Shown: positions 56,001 to 64,000, numbered from the stretch's first letter. The stretch: DNA of 64,000 nt from Rhizobium cauense (GCF_019511525.1 NZ_JAEUAT010000004.1:186001-250000); one strand, 5' to 3'. Notes: a model not told the origin generated them from the letters alone. Numbers and translations are program-made.

Positions 56001-56157
56001 TGACGGGGTCCTGGATTACAGAGCCTTCTGCGGCACTCTCGCTGCCCAGCATGGCGCGCAGATGCCTGTTGAGGTCCTCGTTGTTGGTGCCAAGCTGCGC
56101 CACGACAGCGTCGACCGAGCGGCGTCTGATGTCGGACAAAGTTTCGAAAGGCTTCAT
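50032..56157 (-). CDS. druE: Druantia-type giant DUF1998 helicase, DruE
   Basis: 2041 residues. Superfamily 2 helicase core: Walker A TSGTGSGKTECF (residues 122-133), DEAH in WIVLDEAHSL (258-261), SAT in VATSATIGDD, motif VI QRVGRAGRR. Several zinc-type Cys clusters in the middle (CTECGEPM, CPCCGTNALRG, CAQCGAAETTLQDVRACRE). C-terminal DUF1998-type region with CRNPGCVDGCAACVL. Size and order match DruE, the universal gene of Druantia anti-phage systems. ATGA overlap with the upstream DruH-like gene. Confidence 0.87.
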   Translation of the reverse strand: MKPFETLSDIRRRSVDAVVAQLGTNNEDLNRHLRAMLGSESAAEGSVIQDPVIEGAHPFVAASKNMEQVPSEVLHPKLVSILDGLAEDDEYRFPKSRKPFRHQMAAWETLSQPGVPQSVLVTSGTGSGKTECFLFPILSDLLRQNEGNAATLEGVQAILLYPLNALIESQRARLSAWTSPLKGKVRYCLYNGDLPQPAQPESERKANPERQIDRHQLRSSPAPILVTNITMLEYMLARAEDQPIIEKSRGKLRWIVLDEAHSLVGAAAAETALLIRRVLLAFDTAPENVHFVATSATIGDDRDTDDKLRQFLAEVAGVPDSQVHVIKGERTLPHQPRASTAQLDVFSASASELYDHLGGQSQVWDFVKALKEKPQPLTSLTRLAKSMGTDAEALLSLLGSAEKPHPETGEPERLAPMRVHSFERAIPGIWGCINPGCGKSPAGWPFGKLFSVKFDTCDACDAPVVELITCTECGEPMLEAEEDRTAGRLRPSRRGLARDEFQYEAERDGGLDPEESDDEDDGEEQATQAQYVAKQTILFAAKPSRASRTINLSTTDWRVLAGPSDGSIALRYEEKSDADGTCPCCGTNALRGIDNLLRPVRFGAPFLVTAAAPILLEAVDPRPNSQRTLPSSGRGLISFTDSRQGTARMSAKFQAESERNFVRSFIYHAVQGSLSDTAETPEVTNLRNVISQMEPMVAANPGLQQIIDQQRAEIAKLTSASMAGVGWNELVERLSKRPEIEFWLKEVWEPRDPDRFGDPRKLAEFLVLRELFRRPRRANSLETLALASLKFSSIERAATMPRAFADRGKTLTDWRHYLTAVVNHFIRAKSAVAVDPRTMRWIAPQIRLRPLLGPGRSSGGDKRFVVWPKVPRNLSSLSTPQTLLILGLNLNIADPGDQDDMQDCLQMAWDQLQHVLNSDRDNPALDFTKAMIAPVTEAYNCPVTRKAVEIAPFGLSPYSRMNAAPAPATPLKMPVMPVQLIAPDDPDSARSTVSDWLIADQSVADLKQAGIWINISDRLALFVDYFRSAEHSAQQESQRLRDYERDFKDGRINILNCSTTMEMGVDIGSVSTVMMTNVPPSIANYRQRVGRAGRRRQPFSMAFTFCRDRPLDREAFSNPLAYLERSMSPPKVALNSRPIVQRHVNAYLLRQYMLSRGGDALKLTIGALMGCPVKVLEGRVENSPVSQFLQWLGEPSTAVASQQHLKKLVARSVLEMENTLIDDCRVAMQQVEEAFVHEWEGLRQLARDEGETMKEAGRARMSLELQRLCGEFLLSALADRGFLPGHGFPTNVVTFIPHRSKKAKDEEQSKDGRRHTRLSGPQRSLDLAIRDYAPGSEVVLDGLVHRSAGVLLNWKRPATEEKVREVQSIKRHWHCAQCGAAETTLQDVRACRECGSQVLSVEYLRPSGFAVDYWKKEHADTDRIEYVPPEEPIVSISDEPWVSLPIPSLGRYRGSREGSVYYSNNGPSQNGYAVCLHCGRAEPEKEAVPATEGQISPSPLDGHRPLRRKAADGPIVCEGVEKKWKIKRHLALGYEITTDVFELQSSLRIPDAAATALVIALREALARSLGVEADEMGYSVHGSKNELGGDCSSLLVFDRNAGGAGFSISMGDDIAQVLRDAETILDCRNPGCVDGCAACVLTPDAPFEDGKLDRTTALAFVRSHLSFGAAVDPAERFSDDTKLSISVTDEIDRELKRRHSPVVRIYFPEDADLGQVPSWSIMQNLSTWAYRGYRIVVVVPRSAIALADQASKLTLHALGHRLSQADGDFAIHTGPTPTSRSGAPIFASVTGGPDTTVWVTRDGAPRYPGVTWGQPRESSIYRGTISEINPTSPIPPSDLLPQSSAKVLLIESNLDRPMSLFGSGMASLIRANLVELGFEAGAPITRIEYKDPYVRSPLTAKLLIDTASALLKGSASGSLKITTSPPKPAVSPPKYLWNDWPDQVALASVQKQYGLLKNVTVDVVVGECGHGRFLDLSFADGRTASVIFDQGFGAWSPTVRDSRTVHDFKQSDSAQAVSMSKANTMLSRKGVWPTYVVLKAI

Positions 56158-59100
56158 TGTTTGGTCCTGAGCATGCTGAAGAAATGGGGGTAGGCTTGGG
56201 AGACAAAGCCGCCGTGATCACGGAGCGTTACGCGCAATAAAACTTCGAGGTCTGGGTCGATAGTAGCGCGGCCCAACGCCGCGGCAGCCAGAAGAACCGG
56301 CGCGTTGACTGCATCGAATTCGGCAAGGGTGAAACGGACTTGGAGTTCTTTGGGCAGCGCCATGCCTAGTGCCTCAAGCCGAAGCGCTAGAGGAGAGGCT
56401 CGATGGACAGGAGTGCCCTCGGTTTCGCGCTCGCGCTCATCTTTGATGAAATCCTCGAAGACGCTCTCGATAGGCTTCGCCGAGGTTGCTAGCGGAAATC
56501 CGATTGCAGAGACGATGACAGCTAAGGCCGGCTCGATTCCGACGAGATCGTAGAACTTATCCCGGAAATATTTGACTAGAATTTGCATCCGGAATTCGTC
56601 GGAGCCCGGAACTTGAGAGAGCGCTTCTTCGAGCATCGTGCGTTCGACATCGAATGCCTCTTTCCAGCAGCGAAGGGGTATGGCGAGCCAGATGAAGGGT
56701 AGTTGCCCCTGCAGCCCCCACACCGACAACCGTTCCTGATTATCCGCAGCCCCCAAGAGCGCGCGCACCAACGCCTTTGGATGCTGAGGGAGATGACGCA
56801 AGGCTTCCATGGCAGAAGGCGGTAAGCCCGCGAGATTGGTGATCATCGACCGGAGATATTTGAGGTCATCGACGGCATCCATTTCGGTGCCCATTTCCTC
56901 CAAGCGCTTGGAAATGGCCGCTTGCAGATCGTTGAATGACCGAATAGCGAGGCCCCACCGCAGGGAGCCTACCCGGAAATTCGGAAGGTCGGCGATACCA
57001 AACAAGAGCGCGGGTCTGGTCAAGATATCCGGCCCGTCCCGCAGATAGGCGAGGCAGGGTCCATATGCATCGTCAGGCAGCCTATACTTGCCGTCATCGT
57101 CCTTAACCAAGTTGCGTTCACGCTCTGGTGCAAGAACCGCCCGGAACACTGCCGATCCGACTGATGGGAGGGTTACCGCGCTACCCTGGATGGGAGGGCG
57201 ATCCAATCGATATCGCGCCAACCGGATTGGAGGCTTCGAATCGCCAACAAAATGCAAATCAAGCTGTACGTCTTGCTGGTCGGAGCTTGCCAGAATCTGC
57301 TCGATCAATGGCTTCAAGGAGGAAATTGCCAGCTCGCCATCGACTTCTACGCAGATGTCTTGTGACTTCGAGCCTTTTCTTGATATTACGAGATTGGCTT
57401 TATGGGACGATACCGCTCGCGACCCACGCAGTGATGCCAGGTCTATCTGCTGTCCTTCCCGCACCAATTTTCCCGCGCGGTCCACCACCATCGCGTCGCG
57501 TGCAGAGACAGGTACGACGATGGGAATAGGGTGTCCCGATGCTGGCACCAGTTCGGCAGAAAGTCGGTACTTGGGCGTCGCCAAATATTCGAAGCCGTTA
57601 CCGCTCGGGTCTCCCGTTACGGTTCTGACCGCGCTGTCCTGTAGGCGGACTTTCCACCCGGGCAGATCGGTGATGGACAGCTGCCCTTGAGTCTGCGCGG
57701 CTATTTTGGCCTTAACAGAAGCGCCGTGCTGAACGACGGCGACTTTCCTTTTCTCGATCTGGATGTTCGCCTTGGGATCACGCCAGGATATCTCTAGCAT
57801 CCCGAGATCGGCGATCTCGCCGCGGGGAATAGCCATCCACTGGCCACCAGGTACACGGTAGAATAGCTCATCGCGCTCGATGGATCGTTGCACCCCGTCT
57901 CGTAATATGCGGAACGTCAAAGGCGTTTCCAGGATGTCAAAGTCACCGTTCGCCATCACGCCCGTGGAGTGGCGCGCATTCACATCTAGGGTTTCTACTC
58001 GTCCTTCCCGGCCAGCCTCGACTCGGTATCGCCCATCTGCGGAAGCGCTGGGTTCCGAAAAGTAGACGGTCCCGAGAACCTCAACGAGAGACTTGTCATC
58101 TATCGACCAGATACGCCCCAACGCTTTTTCGTCACCGTTCACCGTCCAGATCGCAGGGACGAGGACGTAAAGTTTCTTTGACGGCAGGCTGGCTGACCCG
58201 GTCTTAACCAACCGCAACAGAGAAGGGTACGCCGTGGGCTCATCTTCGTCGAAAACCACGACCTCCGACGAGACCCGATTTCCATTCGGCCAATTAAACG
58301 TGTGGAACCTGCTGTTGTCACTCAGGTCAACACTTACATGAGCTGAAAAGGGGAAGCCGACAATCAGGCGGCTCAGGTCAGCGAGTGGACGGGCTCGCCA
58401 CGTTTGTTGGTCCTCTGACGGCGGCTCGAGGAGTGCGAACTGGCTGGGAATGTAGTCGGCGAGTACGCCCGTAGGAATCGCCCGCCAACGGCTTAACGTC
58501 GAAAGACCAAGAAGCTTGCCGACAGGAATATCGCCCGCCGCTTGAATACGCAGGGCAGGTTGCCAACCGCTTGCTTCAAGGCAGAGATATCGTTCGCAGC
58601 CAATACCCACTCCCGTGAACGACTCAATTTTCTCGGTAATGAGCCCAGTCAACAGAACTCGTGCCGCAGAGTCCCCTCCTGGCGGCAAGTAGACCGGGAT
58701 CGTGTCCTTCCACGCAGGGTACTTCGCGTCCAGGAAGGAGACAGGGTCAATGCCTGAGAGTGCTTCGCTCTCCACGAGGGCGCGCCACTTTGCGAGTTCG
58801 GTGACAAGCTCGGCGCAGAGGTCGACAAAAGTGTCGTGCCTATAGCTCAACTTGACGCGATAGGACTCATCATGTGCGAAGCTACGGACAGCCTGAAGTT
58901 CGTGGGCTGCAATCGCATGGCGCAGCAGCCGTCGCAGATAGTCCCGGAGCCAACCAGCGCCTTCCTCGGCGATAATCCTAACTGGGACGCCACCTTCGAG
59001 CGCAAGCGATAGCAAATATTCTTTCGCTCCGCCAATTTCAATTACGCGACGATGCCAGAACAGAAGACCAACCTCTGCCATCTCCCGCTTCTGGTTTCCG

Positions 59101-59582
59101 TGGATGGCGGGAAAGATATCCGGTGCCAGGGCGTCCCACTTGCGAAAGGTCGACTTCGCCTCCCGCCTGAACCACTCGGCGCAGAACGCGGCGAAGATAC
59201 CACACGCATTGCGGTTGCTCGGGACCAGTCTGCCTTTGGTCGCGAGCACACGAAGTAGCGTTCTGCCGGATTCGAACTCCCGATCCGTCATCCTGTATCT
59301 GTGAAAAGGGCGTCCATCAGGTTGGCCAAGGTCACGGGTTTGAAGGAATGCTTGCATCCAGTTCGTGGCTGGGTCGGCGCTCGATGGAAGCGGGCTTGCC
59401 GAGGTTCGTAGCTCCCTGAGCCGTCGGATGACCAGTATCTGCAGTTCGTTGGCGGCGTCAGAGTACCGCTTTTTTAAAACTTCGTTGAGGCGTTCGAGCG
59501 TTGGCAGATGGTGGTAGCAGCGCCTGAATTCCGCGCGCAGTCCGTCGTCATCAATATCGTTCGAAATCACAACCGTCCCCAC
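56154..59582 (-). CDS. druH: DruH-like protein of a Druantia type III system
   Basis: 1142 residues from GTG 59582 (weak signal; another GTG lies four codons in). No enzymatic motif recognised; mixed alpha/beta composition, with a middle part rich in beta strands (residues ~400-800) and helical ends. Type III Druantia consists of just DruH (about this size) and DruE in this order, translationally coupled as here. The call rests on size, order, coupling and the certain DruE partner, not on a recognised domain. Confidence 0.72.
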   Translation of the reverse strand: MGTVVISNDIDDDGLRAEFRRCYHHLPTLERLNEVLKKRYSDAANELQILVIRRLRELRTSASPLPSSADPATNWMQAFLQTRDLGQPDGRPFHRYRMTDREFESGRTLLRVLATKGRLVPSNRNACGIFAAFCAEWFRREAKSTFRKWDALAPDIFPAIHGNQKREMAEVGLLFWHRRVIEIGGAKEYLLSLALEGGVPVRIIAEEGAGWLRDYLRRLLRHAIAAHELQAVRSFAHDESYRVKLSYRHDTFVDLCAELVTELAKWRALVESEALSGIDPVSFLDAKYPAWKDTIPVYLPPGGDSAARVLLTGLITEKIESFTGVGIGCERYLCLEASGWQPALRIQAAGDIPVGKLLGLSTLSRWRAIPTGVLADYIPSQFALLEPPSEDQQTWRARPLADLSRLIVGFPFSAHVSVDLSDNSRFHTFNWPNGNRVSSEVVVFDEDEPTAYPSLLRLVKTGSASLPSKKLYVLVPAIWTVNGDEKALGRIWSIDDKSLVEVLGTVYFSEPSASADGRYRVEAGREGRVETLDVNARHSTGVMANGDFDILETPLTFRILRDGVQRSIERDELFYRVPGGQWMAIPRGEIADLGMLEISWRDPKANIQIEKRKVAVVQHGASVKAKIAAQTQGQLSITDLPGWKVRLQDSAVRTVTGDPSGNGFEYLATPKYRLSAELVPASGHPIPIVVPVSARDAMVVDRAGKLVREGQQIDLASLRGSRAVSSHKANLVISRKGSKSQDICVEVDGELAISSLKPLIEQILASSDQQDVQLDLHFVGDSKPPIRLARYRLDRPPIQGSAVTLPSVGSAVFRAVLAPERERNLVKDDDGKYRLPDDAYGPCLAYLRDGPDILTRPALLFGIADLPNFRVGSLRWGLAIRSFNDLQAAISKRLEEMGTEMDAVDDLKYLRSMITNLAGLPPSAMEALRHLPQHPKALVRALLGAADNQERLSVWGLQGQLPFIWLAIPLRCWKEAFDVERTMLEEALSQVPGSDEFRMQILVKYFRDKFYDLVGIEPALAVIVSAIGFPLATSAKPIESVFEDFIKDERERETEGTPVHRASPLALRLEALGMALPKELQVRFTLAEFDAVNAPVLLAAAALGRATIDPDLEVLLRVTLRDHGGFVSQAYPHFFSMLRTKQ

Positions 59583-59813
59583 CCAGCGATTCGACTTTAT
59601 TGTTATCTAAAGTTGAGTGCGCTTCAATATTCAGAATATATAGTCAGAGTAGAAACCACCGGCTTCAATGGTTTCTGCACTTCAAATCCTGAAAACTATA
59701 GGTGTCCGCGCGCCCGAAGAACCTCCAAGCGGCAACCAAGCCGCCCGCCATATTTCCCACTAGGAACCGAGCTTGTGTCCCTTATGGCGCGCTCATGGCT
59801 GTTTGGAGATACA

Positions 59814-60290
59814 ATGAAGTTCGCCTTTGTAGACGGAATCCGGCAGGAAGCGACGAGTGGGCTGCGCGGTAGCTGCCCAGGTTGTGGATCGCCGACGCTG
59901 GCTAAATGCGGCGTCAAGCGCTTGCACCACTGGGCTCATGTCAGCACGGCTGTTTGCGACCGATGGTGGGAACCAGAGACGGAACGACATCGAGCATGGA
60001 AAAACCAGTTTCCCGCTGAATGGCAGGAAATCCGTCATCTGACAACGGATGGCGAGGTTCACATAGCGGACGTCAAGACAGCGAGTGGAACCATTGTCGA
60101 GTTCCAGCACTCGGCGATCTCGCTGCACGAGAAATCGTCTCGAGAGGCATTCTACGACCCCCTGGTTTGGATCGCGGACGGCACGCGACTCAAACGAGAC
60201 CTGCCGTCGTTCCGCCAGGAAATCACCACAACCGCCCCGTCGGCCGAGAGCAGGACCCGAGCTTGGGTCGGCGGCCAGATGGCTCAATAA
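59814..60290 (+). CDS. CoiA-like nuclease-domain protein
   Basis: 158 residues from ATG 59814, with TTGGAG upstream; the longer open frame is mostly noncoding. Zinc-finger-like start (CPGCGSPTLAKCG, then HHWAH), then a restriction-endonuclease-like core: HRAWKNQF, DGEVHIADVKTASG and IVEFQHSAIS, typical of competence protein CoiA-family nucleases. Shorter than CoiA, so possibly C-terminally reduced. Divergent from the Druantia operon. Confidence 0.75.
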   Translation: MKFAFVDGIRQEATSGLRGSCPGCGSPTLAKCGVKRLHHWAHVSTAVCDRWWEPETERHRAWKNQFPAEWQEIRHLTTDGEVHIADVKTASGTIVEFQHSAISLHEKSSREAFYDPLVWIADGTRLKRDLPSFRQEITTTAPSAESRTRAWVGGQMAQ

Positions 60291-60555
60291 TACCCAAGGT
60301 GTGGCTCTAATGGGTAAGGACGAGACAATGGGCGCATGGGGAGAGCTGCTGCTTGAAAGGATGGATTTGGCTGAGGCAACGGGAAGCTGCGCCACAAGCA
60401 CATCTCCGTCGTGATTTCCAGTTACAGTCGCCGCCTGCTGCGTATCCCCTCCCGATAAATCCCTTTTCACAACGTGTATTGCAAGTGATTTAAAAGGATA
60501 GCGTGTCAACGATCGAGTTATTCAGAACGCTCCCTGTAGGCGGAACGCCGCTTAC

Positions 60556-60927
60556 TCAATGCCGGCTCTTCGTGGAGATGAAGGCGAGCAGGTCAGTGGA
60601 GTTGATGGGCTTTTCCAGAAATCCCGCTGCGCCCCCGTTTATGGCAGTTGCTTTGGTTCTGGTGTCAGCGAACGAAGTCATAATACATACTGGAGGTCCG
60701 CCTTGCCTTACCAGCGACTCCAAGAGCTGCAGACCGCTAGTGCCCGGCATTTTTAGGTCGGCGAGCACGCAATGCACATTACTCACATCACCGGAAGCGA
60801 GGAATTCATCCGCGGAGCTGTAGGTCTTGCTGTCAATGCCAATTGCTTCGAAGAAGTCGTGGAGTGACTCCAGAACAGACTGATCATCATCAACTATCGC
60901 GACCGTGGTGTAGGGCTTGGGGCGCAT
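60556..60927 (-). CDS. Single-domain response regulator (CheY-like receiver)
   Basis: 123 residues from ATG 60927. Receiver only: VAIVDDDQSVLESLHDFF, Asp in CVLADLKMPGTSG, Lys in FLEKPI. No output domain, so it should act by protein contact or phosphate transfer. Third gene of an operon after the kinase and FixJ-like regulator (37-bp gap). Confidence 0.88.
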   Translation of the reverse strand: MRPKPYTTVAIVDDDQSVLESLHDFFEAIGIDSKTYSSADEFLASGDVSNVHCVLADLKMPGTSGLQLLESLVRQGGPPVCIMTSFADTRTKATAINGGAAGFLEKPINSTDLLAFISTKSRH

Positions 60928-60964
60928 TGAACCTCTGGTTGTGGCGCTGTTGCATTGGGGTTGT

Positions 60965-61630
60965 CTATCTCTGTTGTCGAGAGGTTGGGACCCAGTTAAT
61001 AAGTTCATATTGCCGAACCAAGTCGGCTAACGATTTGGCTTGCATTTTCCTCATCATACTGCCGCGATGAAGTTTCACCATTATTTCGCTGATCCCCAGT
61101 TCAAAAGCGATTTGCTTGTTCATCAATCCACTGGCGACCAGCCCGAATATCTGGGTCTCGCGGGGCGTAAGAGTCTGAGCACGCGATCGGACCTCAATGC
61201 GGTGGAGCCTCTCTTGTTGCTGATCCCGATCCAGGGAAAAGGCTGCCCTGATGGCATCAACCAGTTCAGTCGTACGGAGCGGTTTTTGGAGAAAATCCAC
61301 CGCGCCGGCCTTCATCGCTGTTACGCTTGTCGCGACGTCACCGTAGGCGGTCATGAAGACTACCGGCAGGTCGAACCCATTGGCGCTCAGGGTCGCCTGG
61401 AACTCGATGCCGTCGACCCCGGGGAGCCGGACATCCAGGAGAACACACCCCGAGCTGGCTTTTGACGCCCTTTCAAAGAAGGAGGCCGCGTCCTCGAACG
61501 CTTCGGCCTCTATATCGAGGGATTGGAAGAGATCCAGAAGCGATAGCCGAAATTGGTGGTCGTCCTCGACGATGTGGACGACTTGCCGCGGCACCAGTTC
61601 GGGCTCGACGAATTTGGCAGCGTCTGCCAT
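60965..61630 (-). CDS. FixJ-family response regulator
   Basis: 221 residues from ATG 61630; an earlier ATG at 61684 is less likely. Receiver with VHIVEDDHQF, Asp in CVLLDVRLPGVDG, Lys in FLQKPL; LuxR-type helix-turn-helix LTPRETQIFGLVASGLMNKQ and IMVKLHRGSMMRKM. Cognate of the kinase at 61714, in the same operon. Close relative of the orphan regulator at 36088. Confidence 0.9.
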   Translation of the reverse strand: MADAAKFVEPELVPRQVVHIVEDDHQFRLSLLDLFQSLDIEAEAFEDAASFFERASKASSGCVLLDVRLPGVDGIEFQATLSANGFDLPVVFMTAYGDVATSVTAMKAGAVDFLQKPLRTTELVDAIRAAFSLDRDQQQERLHRIEVRSRAQTLTPRETQIFGLVASGLMNKQIAFELGISEIMVKLHRGSMMRKMQAKSLADLVRQYELINWVPTSRQQR

Positions 61631-61713
61631 TGCGGGTCCTCCAACCGGAATTGATGGTAGATCAGCGCCCATTCTACCGCACATACCTCGCCGAACAAGT
61701 AAACCAACGTTTG

Positions 61714-63786
61714 TTATCTGTTTGCAATTCCACGCGAAACTGTTTCAATTGCAACTTCTCCCGTACCATCGACGATCGGCAACGTTACTCGAAACACGGC
61801 ACCACGGGCTCCATCGTTTCCTGCCCAAATCGTGCCGCCGTGATCACCAATGATCGACCGGCAAATGGCGAGTCCCATCCCCATCCCGTCTGCTTTACGC
61901 GAGAAGAAGCCCTCGAAGATTTTGTCAATGTCATCGGCTTGGATGCCTCCTCCAGTGTCCCTGACGACGAGGGTTATGTTGTCGGCCGACTGGTTTGTCT
62001 CGACAGAAATTTCGCGGGTGCGAGAATTGTCGGCAGCAATCGCCTGAATGCCGTTGATCAAAAGGTTGACCACGACCTGCTGGAGCTGGACGCGATCTCC
62101 CAGAATGCGGGGAAGGCCACTGGCGAGCCTGGTGGTAATGGCTATGCAGTGTGTTTGGCTCTCCGATCGCACGAAGAGGACGGCCTCCCGCACGATATCG
62201 TTGATATCGACGAGATCTCGGACGGGGTCGGACTTTACCGCCATATCCTTTATGCGGCGGATCACCTCGTTCGCCCTATGAGCGTTCTCCATTATCCGCG
62301 CCATGATCGACCTCACCTTGGGAAGGTTGGGTTCCTCTCTACCCAACCAGCGCATTCCGGTGTCGGCGTCGGTGACGATGACTGAAAGCGGCTGACGTAC
62401 CTCGTGCGCGATCGACGTCACCAATTCACCGAGAGCGGAAATTCGAGCGGCGTGCGCGAAATCGGCCTCGATCTTCCTCAGTTGTCGCTCGATACGACGC
62501 TGTTCTGTGACGTCGATCATCATGATCAGCGTTTTGTCCAACTTTTCTGGATATTGGGGAAAAGTAACGTAGAACAAAACGTCGATAAGCTCGCCGTCGA
62601 ACGTCAGGATCTTCATTTCTTCGCTGTAATTTCTCTCGCCTCCGAAGTGGGCAACCACCACGCGAGCGGCTGCAGTGGGCGTGCCAGCAAAGAGATATGA
62701 TACGTCCTGCAGGAACTCTTCTCGTCTGTGTCCTCGGAATAGACGCATCGCGCTGTCGTTTATCTCCGTGACAACGACTGCCTCGCTTGCGAAACGGACT
62801 AGGTCGGGTTGCGCCGCAAGGTAATCCTCGATGCCATCGACACCGGAGGACTTCAGGTTTTCGATGACGCCACTCATGACGCGAGCGTCCACCTGCCATA
62901 CAGGAAGAGGGATGTTATCGATCAGGTTTCGATAGCGTTGTTCGCTTGCGGCGATTTCCCAATAAGCCTCAGGATCGCTCCACGATCCGGTCACGCTAAT
63001 GGATATGAGCGAAGGGTGTTCGGCGCTAACGCGCCAGACGGTAAGCGTGTCTGCCCCGATGACTCGCCTGATGATCGGGGTGTCGCTCTCCGCCATTTGC
63101 AGCACAGTCAGCGTCATATCCAGCAGGGAATCCCTGTGGTTCTTTGGCCAGCAGCGATACGCGCTCTTTCCAATGACCGCGACTGGGGAGCTCTCGTTTG
63201 CAAACAGCTTGGCAGCGGTGAGGTTGAGATCTTCAATTCTTAGGTAGTCCGCCACAAGTCCTGGATCTATGGATGATAGATGGTTCGCTCCGCTTTGGGT
63301 GTTTCGAGTCATCTCAAGGAGCGCCGCAGTTGCACCCGATGCATCGATATTCCAGACAGCTACCCAGTCTTTTTGGATATCGACCGAGCGGCCGTCGACT
63401 GTGCGTGGATCTGCCCGGCGACCAAATTCGATCAAAAGGTCCTTTCCGTTGTGTTTGTCTCGATGAAACCGCACTCGAATTTCGACGAGCAGACGCACTC
63501 CGTCCGCCGAGCGGCGCTGGACCATACCCTGCCAGGAGCGTTTCCAGGCTATCTGGTCCAGTTCGGGAATATCGATTGACGCCCCAAACAACTCAGCCGA
63601 TGTCCTTCCAACAGCCTCGGAATTCGCGACGCCATAGAGCAAGTGGGACGCCTCGTTCCAGTGAACGATGCGTCCTTCCGCGTCATAGATAACAATGCTT
63701 TCGCTGGACACGTCAGCAATTTCGACGGCTAAATTGTCCATGACGTGCCTTGTGGTATCGATCTCGGTGTTAGCTCTTCCGGCCAT
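61714..63786 (-). CDS. Multi-PAS sensor histidine kinase
   Basis: 690 residues, no membrane helix. PAS domains at residues ~12-110 (VIYDAEGRIVHWNEASHLLY), a middle region, a further PAS around 285-430, then a phosphotransfer domain with His in SIAHEVRQPLS and a HATPase domain (VVNLLINGIQAI, VVRDTGGGIQ, GMGMGLAICRSI). A cytoplasmic sensor, as in FixL-like kinases, though no heme-binding His pattern was identified. Heads an operon with two response regulators; one output is transcription, the other protein contact. Confidence 0.9.
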   Translation of the reverse strand: MAGRANTEIDTTRHVMDNLAVEIADVSSESIVIYDAEGRIVHWNEASHLLYGVANSEAVGRTSAELFGASIDIPELDQIAWKRSWQGMVQRRSADGVRLLVEIRVRFHRDKHNGKDLLIEFGRRADPRTVDGRSVDIQKDWVAVWNIDASGATAALLEMTRNTQSGANHLSSIDPGLVADYLRIEDLNLTAAKLFANESSPVAVIGKSAYRCWPKNHRDSLLDMTLTVLQMAESDTPIIRRVIGADTLTVWRVSAEHPSLISISVTGSWSDPEAYWEIAASEQRYRNLIDNIPLPVWQVDARVMSGVIENLKSSGVDGIEDYLAAQPDLVRFASEAVVVTEINDSAMRLFRGHRREEFLQDVSYLFAGTPTAAARVVVAHFGGERNYSEEMKILTFDGELIDVLFYVTFPQYPEKLDKTLIMMIDVTEQRRIERQLRKIEADFAHAARISALGELVTSIAHEVRQPLSVIVTDADTGMRWLGREEPNLPKVRSIMARIMENAHRANEVIRRIKDMAVKSDPVRDLVDINDIVREAVLFVRSESQTHCIAITTRLASGLPRILGDRVQLQQVVVNLLINGIQAIAADNSRTREISVETNQSADNITLVVRDTGGGIQADDIDKIFEGFFSRKADGMGMGLAICRSIIGDHGGTIWAGNDGARGAVFRVTLPIVDGTGEVAIETVSRGIANR

Positions 63787-63836
63787 TACACCTCTTCAGT
63801 GGCCCGACCGGGGCCTGTACGTTCGCTTCGATCGGG

Positions 63837-64000
63837 TCATTCGGTTGGTTCCCTCGACGGTTTAAGTCGAAGCGAAAATTCGGTTGGTGTTGAGAAATCG
63901 TGAACGCAGTAGGATTTTCCGAGCTCGCCCATTGAGCGCCACATGGCAATGGCATAGCCGACGAGGCGAACGGACAATGATCTACCGTGACTGAAGATGG
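63837..64000 (-). CDS. Partial protein at right edge (C-terminus only)
   Basis: Minus-strand frame open from the window edge to TGA 63837: the last ~53 residues, including RLVGYAIAMWRSMGELGKSY and ending KPSREPTE. Composition is protein-like, but it is too short to assign. Upstream part lies beyond the window. Confidence 0.4.
   Translation of the reverse strand, partial: IFSHGRSLSVRLVGYAIAMWRSMGELGKSYCVHDFSTPTEFSLRLKPSREPTE

Noticed and set aside
60301..60420. Short plus-strand frame starting MGKDETMGAWGELL
   Set aside because: Only about 38 codons, no ribosome-binding site, and composition gives no support.
1..64000. CRISPR array, IS element or rRNA
   Set aside because: No regularly spaced direct repeats, transposase motifs or rRNA segments were recognised when reading both strands.

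Overview
The window looks like a chromosome arm or megaplasmid segment of an alphaproteobacterium of the order Hyphomicrobiales (Rhizobiales). The signs are a rhizobial-type porin remnant, several FixJ-family response regulators with a histidine kinase, a RegA/ActR-like regulator, a MEKHLA protein, an MmyB-type regulator and a lone flagellar hook gene. Base composition is moderately GC-rich and rises clearly in the island at about 8.5-18 kb.

Layout. (1) 1-8.3 kb: stress and detoxification genes: a winged-helix/ATPase regulator cut by the left edge, two Ohr/OsmC paralogues, an exported epoxide hydrolase, a DUF3095 protein, and a divergent MmyB-type regulator/epimerase pair. The hydrolase and the canonical ohr gene diverge from a mirror-image duplicated promoter. 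(2) 8.5-18.1 kb: a genomic island next to a tRNA 3' fragment. It holds a tyrosine recombinase, two AlpA-like proteins, two coupled regulators that together contain four helix-turn-helix units, and, divergent from them across a palindromic operator, a tight five-gene operon. The operon encodes a small protein, an AAA+/M41 (FtsH-like) protease, a DUF2442 protein, a metallophosphoesterase and a DUF2442-fusion protein. I know no named system with this content; it is the best candidate for an undescribed system. (3) 18-44.5 kb: accessory metabolism and signalling: SDR enzymes, alpha/beta hydrolases, GST, cupin, MocR regulator, adenylate cyclase, azoreductase, catalase, FlgE with an EF-hand protein, and orphan response regulators. 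Many genes here carry single-base frameshifts (porin, ICMT, catalase, RegA-like, TetR). (4) 44.9-60.3 kb: a defence island. From right to left on the minus strand: a two-gene Druantia type III-like system (DruH, DruE), an ABC-3C three-component system whose C-terminal-domain protein is split in two ORFs, and a reverse transcriptase with an in-frame amber codon. A small membrane protein lies tail-to-tail with the reverse transcriptase. Next to it are decayed copies of two island-operon genes (phosphoesterase and protease N-terminus). A CoiA-like nuclease sits at the right side. (5) 60.5-64 kb: a PAS histidine kinase with two response regulators, then a partial gene at the right edge.

How the genes may work together: the two defence-rich blocks share relatives of the phosphoesterase and protease genes. 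This suggests that the island operon belongs to the same mobile, anti-invader gene pool as Druantia and ABC-3C. That is inference from gene content and position; no function was tested. No CRISPR array, complete tRNA, rRNA or insertion sequence was seen.
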